This document shows, one piece after another, positions 6,514 through 9,812 of a stretch of 9,812 nucleotides of DNA. The position numbers and the translations under genes were made by a program. The stretch comes from Rickettsiales bacterium (GTDB lineage Bacteria > Pseudomonadota > Alphaproteobacteria > Rickettsiales > UBA1997). Location of the stretch: positions 1 to 9,812 of the forward strand of contig JAIRSX010000036.1 of the NCBI GenBank assembly GCA_031255235.1. Reading direction: 5' to 3'. Position 1 is the first letter of the stretch; every line of letters starts with the position of its first letter. Below the pieces are notes generated by a model that did not search any database, was not told the origin of the DNA, and saw only the letters and a list, made by a program, of their open reading frames with translations.

Positions 6514-7380
6514 GTGGCAAATAGAAGATTAGGACGTGGTTTAAGTGAGTTATTAGGCGATAAAAAAATCGGCATCCTTGATATAACTAACCCGTCGGAT
6601 AAGATACAGAAAATTTCGTTGGATCTTGTTATCCCAAACAGATATCAACCAAGAATTGATTTTAATGAAACAGAACTAAAGGAACTTGCTGAGTCTATAA
6701 AACAATTTGGAGTTTTGCAGCCTGTTATTGTTAGAAAAATAGACAATAACTTTGAGATAGTAGACGGTGAAAGACGGTTTAGGGCGGTTAAAACATTTAC
6801 TGATTTAAAAGAGATTCCTGTTTTAGTTAAAGATTATACGGATAAGGAAATCGCTTCAATTGCTATCGTTAGCAATATACAGAGAAGTGATTTAAATGCC
6901 CTTGAAGAGGCAGACGCCTATAATAACTTGATAAACAAATTTAACTATAAACATGAAGATGTTGCCAATGTTGTTGGTAAAAGTAGGGCACACATAACAA
7001 ATCTTTTACGACTTCTGAAATTACCAGATGAAATTAAAACAATGCTAACCGAAGGAAAAATTTCAATGGGACATGCAAGAGTATTGATTGATAATGAAGA
7101 TGCCGTTGAAATTGCGAATGACATTATAAATAAGGGGTTGTCTGTAAGAGATACAGAAATTTTAGCGAAAGATTATAACAAAAAACCTTTTACCGAAAGA
7201 CAGAAAGAAATTAAAAAACAAAAGAAGGAATATTTGAAAGACTACGAAGAGAAGTTTTTTGACAAGTTAAAACTGAAAACAAAAGTAGAATTTAATAGGG
7301 ATAATTCTACCGGAAAAGTTATTATAGAATATTGTTCTATTGGTGATTTGGATACTATTTTTAAAAAAATTGACTTCTGA
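6514..7380 (+). CDS. parB: Chromosome-partitioning protein ParB
   Basis: ParB is a CTP-dependent clamp that loads at parS sites near the origin and spreads to drive chromosome segregation. From the GTG at 6514 it has 288 residues and begins VANRRLGRGLSELLGDK, the usual N-terminus that contacts ParA. The CTP-binding motifs follow: NRYQPR (42-47), GERRFRA (85-91) and the NIQRSDLNALEEADAY segment (121-136). The helix-turn-helix that reads parS is around 145-170 (HEDVANVVGKSRAHITNLLRLLKLP), and a Lys-rich linker leads to a dimerisation domain. An upstream ATG (6454) in the same frame would add twenty hydrophobic residues and run through the 24-bp palindrome, so GTG is preferred. parA, usually just upstream, is absent; yajC lies divergently there instead. 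No parS site was found in the window. Confidence 0.95.
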   Translation: MANRRLGRGLSELLGDKKIGILDITNPSDKIQKISLDLVIPNRYQPRIDFNETELKELAESIKQFGVLQPVIVRKIDNNFEIVDGERRFRAVKTFTDLKEIPVLVKDYTDKEIASIAIVSNIQRSDLNALEEADAYNNLINKFNYKHEDVANVVGKSRAHITNLLRLLKLPDEIKTMLTEGKISMGHARVLIDNEDAVEIANDIINKGLSVRDTEILAKDYNKKPFTERQKEIKKQKKEYLKDYEEKFFDKLKLKTKVEFNRDNSTGKVIIEYCSIGDLDTIFKKIDF

Positions 7381-7408
7381 TAAAAAGTGTTTTAGATCCA
7401 TAAACGAT

Positions 7409-7924
7409 ATGACAGAAGAAAATAACAGAGAAAACGAGAAGAGTTTATTGACAGTTATAAACGAAAATAAACCTGGGATGTTAAGTAAAATAACAGGATA
7501 TTGTGGTCAAAATGGTATAAATATTGAGAAGCTGGTTATATCTGCTTTTAAGTCAGATGACTCCCTCCACAAAATTATTATGTACGTTTCTGGCAATAGA
7601 AATAGAATAAACGGGTTGGTTGATGGGTTTTTGTCAATAGATGGCGTTGTTTCCGCTTCCAATTTTATGTCGAGTTTGTATTTGGAAAGAGAGTTGATGC
7701 TCATAAAGGTCAATTCTAATGATGTAAAGATTCCAGAAATTACTGAGATTATCGGTCAGTTTCAAGGTAAAACTATCCTTATGAATAGGGATGTTACAAT
7801 CTTTCAAATAAATGATAAGACAGATATTGTTGATGAAATCACAAGAGAAATAGAAAAATTAGAAATAGAAAATATTGAAATTTCTAAGTCTGGTGTTCTT
7901 GCAACGTCACTTAGCAGAATCTAA
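7409..7924 (+). CDS. ilvN: Acetolactate synthase small (regulatory) subunit
   Basis: This subunit activates acetohydroxyacid synthase and gives it feedback control by valine in branched-chain amino acid synthesis. From the ATG at 7409 the protein has 171 residues, normal for the IlvN/IlvH family. The N-terminal ACT domain (about 12-85) contains LLTVINENKPGMLSKITG and NIEKLVI. The hallmark YLERELMLIKV (91-101) opens the C-terminal domain, which ends ISKSGVLATSLSR. An open extension upstream (7340-7408) overlaps parB and has no family likeness. The segment usually read as R-G-F/Y-N-I-E-S-L is QNGINIEKL here, a variant. No catalytic subunit gene (ilvB/ilvI type) is adjacent. It follows parB on the same strand by 28 nt and may be cotranscribed with it. 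Its stop is 7 nt from the end of the convergent birA. Confidence 0.92.
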   Translation: MTEENNRENEKSLLTVINENKPGMLSKITGYCGQNGINIEKLVISAFKSDDSLHKIIMYVSGNRNRINGLVDGFLSIDGVVSASNFMSSLYLERELMLIKVNSNDVKIPEITEIIGQFQGKTILMNRDVTIFQINDKTDIVDEITREIEKLEIENIEISKSGVLATSLSRI

Positions 7925-7931
7925 TTTGAGG

Positions 7932-8612
7932 TTAATTTTTCCATATATCACCACTTCTGATTTTTTTAGTGTCGTTGTGCGTTTTTAGTATAAGTGTTCC
8001 GTCTTTATCTATGTCGTAAAAAATTCCTTCATCATTATTTATTTTTATGATTTGTTTGAATTTGTAGCATTTTTTTAAAAAAATCTCCCTAATAAAACTG
8101 AATCCTTGCCTTTGCCATTCGCCATAATAATAATTAAAGTTTTGTAAGAAACTTTTTAAAATCTGATATTTATCCATAAAAATATTCTCATTCTCCAATG
8201 AAGTTGCTTCAAAGTTAACATTGTCGGGATAAGTTTTTATATTCAGCCCACAACCTATTATTAGATTGGTGTCAAATTCTAACAAAATACCACAACATTT
8301 TTTCTCATCCATGATGATATCATTTGGCCACTTTGAAATACTATTTGGTATAACTTCTCTCATAGCAATACTAACAACAAAAGACAGTTGAGAATAGTCA
8401 TATTCTTTATCCGTTTTCAAAGACATAGAAAAATACAGATTTCCATTGTCCTCACTGCACCATTTTCTGTTTTCCTTTCCTCTTCCTGCAGTCTGTTTTT
8501 GTGCTATTACAATGGTATTTTCCCCAAATTCTTTTATTTTTGACATAGTAGAGTTTAACTCATCATATTCAAAAATATCATACTGTAGAAATTTGTCTTG
8601 TTTTGTAAGCAT
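7932..8612 (-). CDS. birA: Biotin--[acetyl-CoA-carboxylase] ligase
   Basis: The enzyme makes biotinyl-AMP and attaches biotin to a lysine of the carboxyl carrier protein. The 226 residues correspond to the catalytic and C-terminal domains only; there is no N-terminal DNA-binding domain, so it is a monofunctional ligase and not the biotin operon repressor. Motifs are FEYDELNSTM (14-23), the biotinyl-AMP loop QTAGRGKENRKW (40-51, a variant of GRGRxGRxW), SKWPNDI (93-99), KCCGILLE (105-112) with the nearby active-site lysine, and GCGLNI (120-125). A short C-terminal barrel-like segment ends IRSGDIW. The start ATG has one of the few clear ribosome sites in this window: AAAGGA, about six bases upstream. 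It converges with ilvN and has no visible hairpin terminator in the 7-nt gap. Confidence 0.95.
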   Translation of the reverse strand: MLTKQDKFLQYDIFEYDELNSTMSKIKEFGENTIVIAQKQTAGRGKENRKWCSEDNGNLYFSMSLKTDKEYDYSQLSFVVSIAMREVIPNSISKWPNDIIMDEKKCCGILLEFDTNLIIGCGLNIKTYPDNVNFEATSLENENIFMDKYQILKSFLQNFNYYYGEWQRQGFSFIREIFLKKCYKFKQIIKINNDEGIFYDIDKDGTLILKTHNDTKKIRSGDIWKN

Positions 8613-8639
8613 ACTTTTCCTTTATTTGTTATATAAAGT

Positions 8640-8645
8640 ATTATA
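8640..8645 (-). promoter_or_regulatory. Possible -10 element of the birA promoter
   Basis: On the minus strand a perfect TATAAT lies 27 nt ahead of the birA start codon, which would leave a leader of about 20 nt containing the AAAGGA ribosome site. No good -35 match stands 16-18 nt further upstream, and the whole gap is A/T-rich, so this is tentative. Confidence 0.3.
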
Positions 8646-8678
8646 TATTCAAATAAAAGAAAACTATTGGAAAATAAT

Positions 8679-8795
8679 ATGGAATATAAAGTATTTGTAG
8701 TGGATACTACGGAAACATCAATAGAAAGACCAACAACAATAACAAAAAACAAGTCCAAAACACAAAGGGAGAAGAAGATTTGGATTAAGGTTTAA
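8679..8795 (+). CDS. Small hypothetical protein of 38 residues
   Basis: An ATG-started frame reads MEYKVFVVDTTETSIERP and then becomes Thr, Asn and Lys-rich, ending EKKIWIKV. It is not recognised. Upstream, GGAAAA about six bases before the ATG is a weak ribosome site, and the 66-bp gap to birA could hold divergent promoters. Its last nine codons and stop coincide with the conserved block of repeat copy B, while in copy A the same frame is closed by stops. So either this is a real small gene whose 3' end was captured by, or gave rise to, the repeat, or the frame is accidental. A minus-strand frame through the same DNA (8555-8758) has no family likeness. Confidence 0.3.
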   Translation: MEYKVFVVDTTETSIERPTTITKNKSKTQREKKIWIKV

Positions 8796-8855
8796 TTTAA
8801 TATGCGGAATTTGCAACCTAGAAAATGAAAATATTTTTAGGAACCAGGTCTATTA
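8770..8855 (+). repeat. Dispersed intergenic repeat, copy B
   Basis: This copy matches 21-120: 27 identical bases at 8770-8796, a diverged middle, then ACCAGGTCTA at 8843-8852. Within the middle, CCTAGAAA (8818-8825) can pair with TTTTTAGG (8834-8841) as an eight-base stem with one G-U pair, but the stem is not kept in copy A, so a conserved RNA fold is not demonstrated. It overlaps the end of the 38-codon ORF and precedes the coiled-coil remnant and the Fic gene. The direct orientation of the two copies, 8.7 kb apart, is seen; what the element is remains unknown. Confidence 0.6.
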
Positions 8856-8895
8856 AATCAAAAACTAAAAAACATAATTAAAAAACCTTCTTTTT

Positions 8896-9171
8896 TTAAA
8901 AAAAATCACTATCAAAACCTTTATCAAACTCATCTTTAAACTCCTTTTTTCTCTTTTCAAACTCACCATTAAAATTTTCCGTTTCTTTTTCAAGCCTTTT
9001 CTTCATCTCTTTTCTTTCCTGTGAAAATCTCTCATTAAACCCTGAAACTTCAGCAAGACATTCCGATAATACCGAACTAAGAATAGTTCTATCTTTTAAT
9101 GGTAGTTCTTCCCTATCGGTTTTTCCATAAGATATTGAATATTTTTGATTTATCGGAAGTTTATCGGTATC
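8896..9171 (-). pseudogene. 3' remnant of a coiled-coil protein gene
   Basis: A 91-residue minus-strand frame is open from a TAA at 9172-9174 to its stop at 8896-8898, with no ATG, GTG or TTG in its first half. The sequence is protein-like: KYSISYGKTDREELPLKDR, then ILSSVLSECLAEVSGFNERF, then a strongly charged heptad-like helix (RKEMKKRLEKE, FEKRKKEFKDEFDK) ending in DSDFF. Third positions are A/T-rich as in real genes here. The most economical reading is the C-terminal part of a larger protein whose 5' portion has been lost, possibly when the Fic gene region was joined at about 9172-9195. The family is not recognised. The only internal ATG would give a helix of about 40 residues. Together with the repeat it accounts for the 400 bp between the small ORF and fic. 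Confidence 0.5.
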
Positions 9172-9195
9172 TTAAAGGAAGTAAAAAATAAATAA

Positions 9196-9812
9196 ATGGT
9201 ACTTAATCCAAACTACACAATATCTTCTAATCTAACAAAAGCACTAATAGAAATTGAAAAGATAAAAGAAAACATAAAATCACTCCCTATAACTCCAACA
9301 GCAATAAAAACTCTTTATGAGAGTGCTAAATTAAAATCAACTCACTACTCTACGTTTATTGAAGGTAATAAATTAGGAGAAGAAGAAGTTAAAAAAGTTA
9401 TTATTGATAATAAAAAAATTAAAGGAAAAGACCGAGACGAAAAAGAAATTAAAGGATATTATTTAGCACTTGAATATATAGAAAAGAATTCTAAAAAAAC
9501 AATTACTGAAAATACGATAAAAACAATTCATGCTTTGATTGAAGGAGGGGGCAGGAGTAGAGTAAAACCTTCTTCTTACAGAGATGGGCAAAATGTTATT
9601 AGAGATAGTTCTAATGGTAGAATAGTCTATATGCCACCAGAACACAAGGAAGTTCCAATATTAATGGAAGAATTGGTTGAGTATTTAAACTACAATATGG
9701 ATAAATTACCAATACCAATTCTTGCTTCCATAGCACACTATCAATTTGTGACTATACATCCATACTATGATGGAAATGGTAGGACAGCAAGACTTTTGAC
9801 AAATTTAGTATT
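9196..9812 (+). CDS. Fic family protein (5' part; continues beyond the window)
   Basis: Fic enzymes transfer AMP or related groups from nucleotides to hydroxyls of target proteins. The 205 residues present include an N-terminal inhibitory helix motif STFIEGN (52-58, matching [S/T]xxxE[G/N], with Glu56), a loop with SSYRDGQNVIRD and GRIVYMPPEH (126-150) forming the flap region, and the catalytic motif HPYYDGNGRTAR (188-199) with His188 and Arg196. All key residues are present, so an active but self-inhibited (class II) enzyme is likely. Downstream domains, often a winged helix in this group, would lie beyond the window. The ATG follows an in-frame TAA directly, so it is the first possible start. 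AAAGGAAG lies about 14 nt upstream, rather far for a ribosome site. The coiled-coil remnant lies head-to-head 24 nt upstream. Confidence 0.93.
   Translation, partial: MVLNPNYTISSNLTKALIEIEKIKENIKSLPITPTAIKTLYESAKLKSTHYSTFIEGNKLGEEEVKKVIIDNKKIKGKDRDEKEIKGYYLALEYIEKNSKKTITENTIKTIHALIEGGGRSRVKPSSYRDGQNVIRDSSNGRIVYMPPEHKEVPILMEELVEYLNYNMDKLPIPILASIAHYQFVTIHPYYDGNGRTARLLTNLV

Noticed and set aside
7340..7408. N-terminal extension of ilvN overlapping the end of parB
   Set aside because: The 23 extra residues have no likeness to the family, and the ATG at 7409 gives the normal length.
8555..8758. Minus-strand hydrophobic ORF overlapping the birA start, and a similar minus-strand frame at 9463-9645 inside fic
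   Set aside because: Both are opposite or out of frame to well-supported genes and show no recognisable features.
21..8855. The two direct repeat copies as attachment sites of one 8.7-kb integrated element
   Set aside because: The DNA between them is mostly core chromosome genes with no integrase or recombinase, so an element spanning this block is unlikely.

Overview
The window is a strongly A+T-rich stretch of bacterial chromosome with short intergenic gaps, A/T-rich third codon positions and few strong Shine-Dalgarno sequences. The housekeeping genes (dapB, dusB, pgpA, yajC, parB, birA, ilvN) look alphaproteobacterial. Together with a eukaryote-like protein kinase and a Fic enzyme they suggest a host-associated member of the Rickettsiales or a similar AT-rich alphaproteobacterium. 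An acetolactate synthase small subunit would be unusual in classical Rickettsia and would fit a lineage that kept amino-acid synthesis. This placement is inference; there is no rRNA or other marker gene here.

Layout. Positions 1-204 hold one copy of a dispersed repeat and possibly the last codons of an upstream gene. On the minus strand, 205-2058 is a protein kinase-like frame followed by a helical repeat region, an unrecognised domain and a charged tail. Its N-lobe is open back to 30 nt from the dapB stop but has no ordinary start codon. dapB (2089-2889, minus) diverges from a type 2 thymidine/AMP phosphorylase (2976-4433, plus). The gap 4434-4631 holds what looks like the decayed tail of a glycine-rich protein gene. 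A minus-strand cluster yajC-pgpA-dusB (6464 down to 4632) follows, with yajC and pgpA overlapping by 11 bp. It diverges from parB (6514-7380, GTG start) across a perfect 24-bp palindrome. ilvN (7409-7924, plus) converges with birA (7932-8612, minus).

The last 1.2 kb is accessory in character: a 38-codon ORF, a second copy of the repeat overlapping its 3' end, the 3' remnant of a coiled-coil protein gene (8896-9171, minus, no start codon), and a Fic-family gene (9196 onward, plus) that runs off the window.

How the genes work together. dapB serves lysine/diaminopimelate synthesis, ilvN branched-chain amino acids, birA biotinylation of carboxylases, pgpA phosphatidylglycerol synthesis, yajC the Sec translocon, dusB tRNA modification and parB chromosome segregation. 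They do not form one pathway. The two flanks each carry a protein-modifying enzyme (kinase, Fic), decayed sequence and one copy of the same repeat, so the housekeeping block appears bordered by faster-evolving DNA. I see no convincing complete new system. The best leads are the kinase with its unknown C-terminal region, the repeat pair and the palindrome in front of parB. No tRNA, rRNA, CRISPR array or insertion sequence was found.
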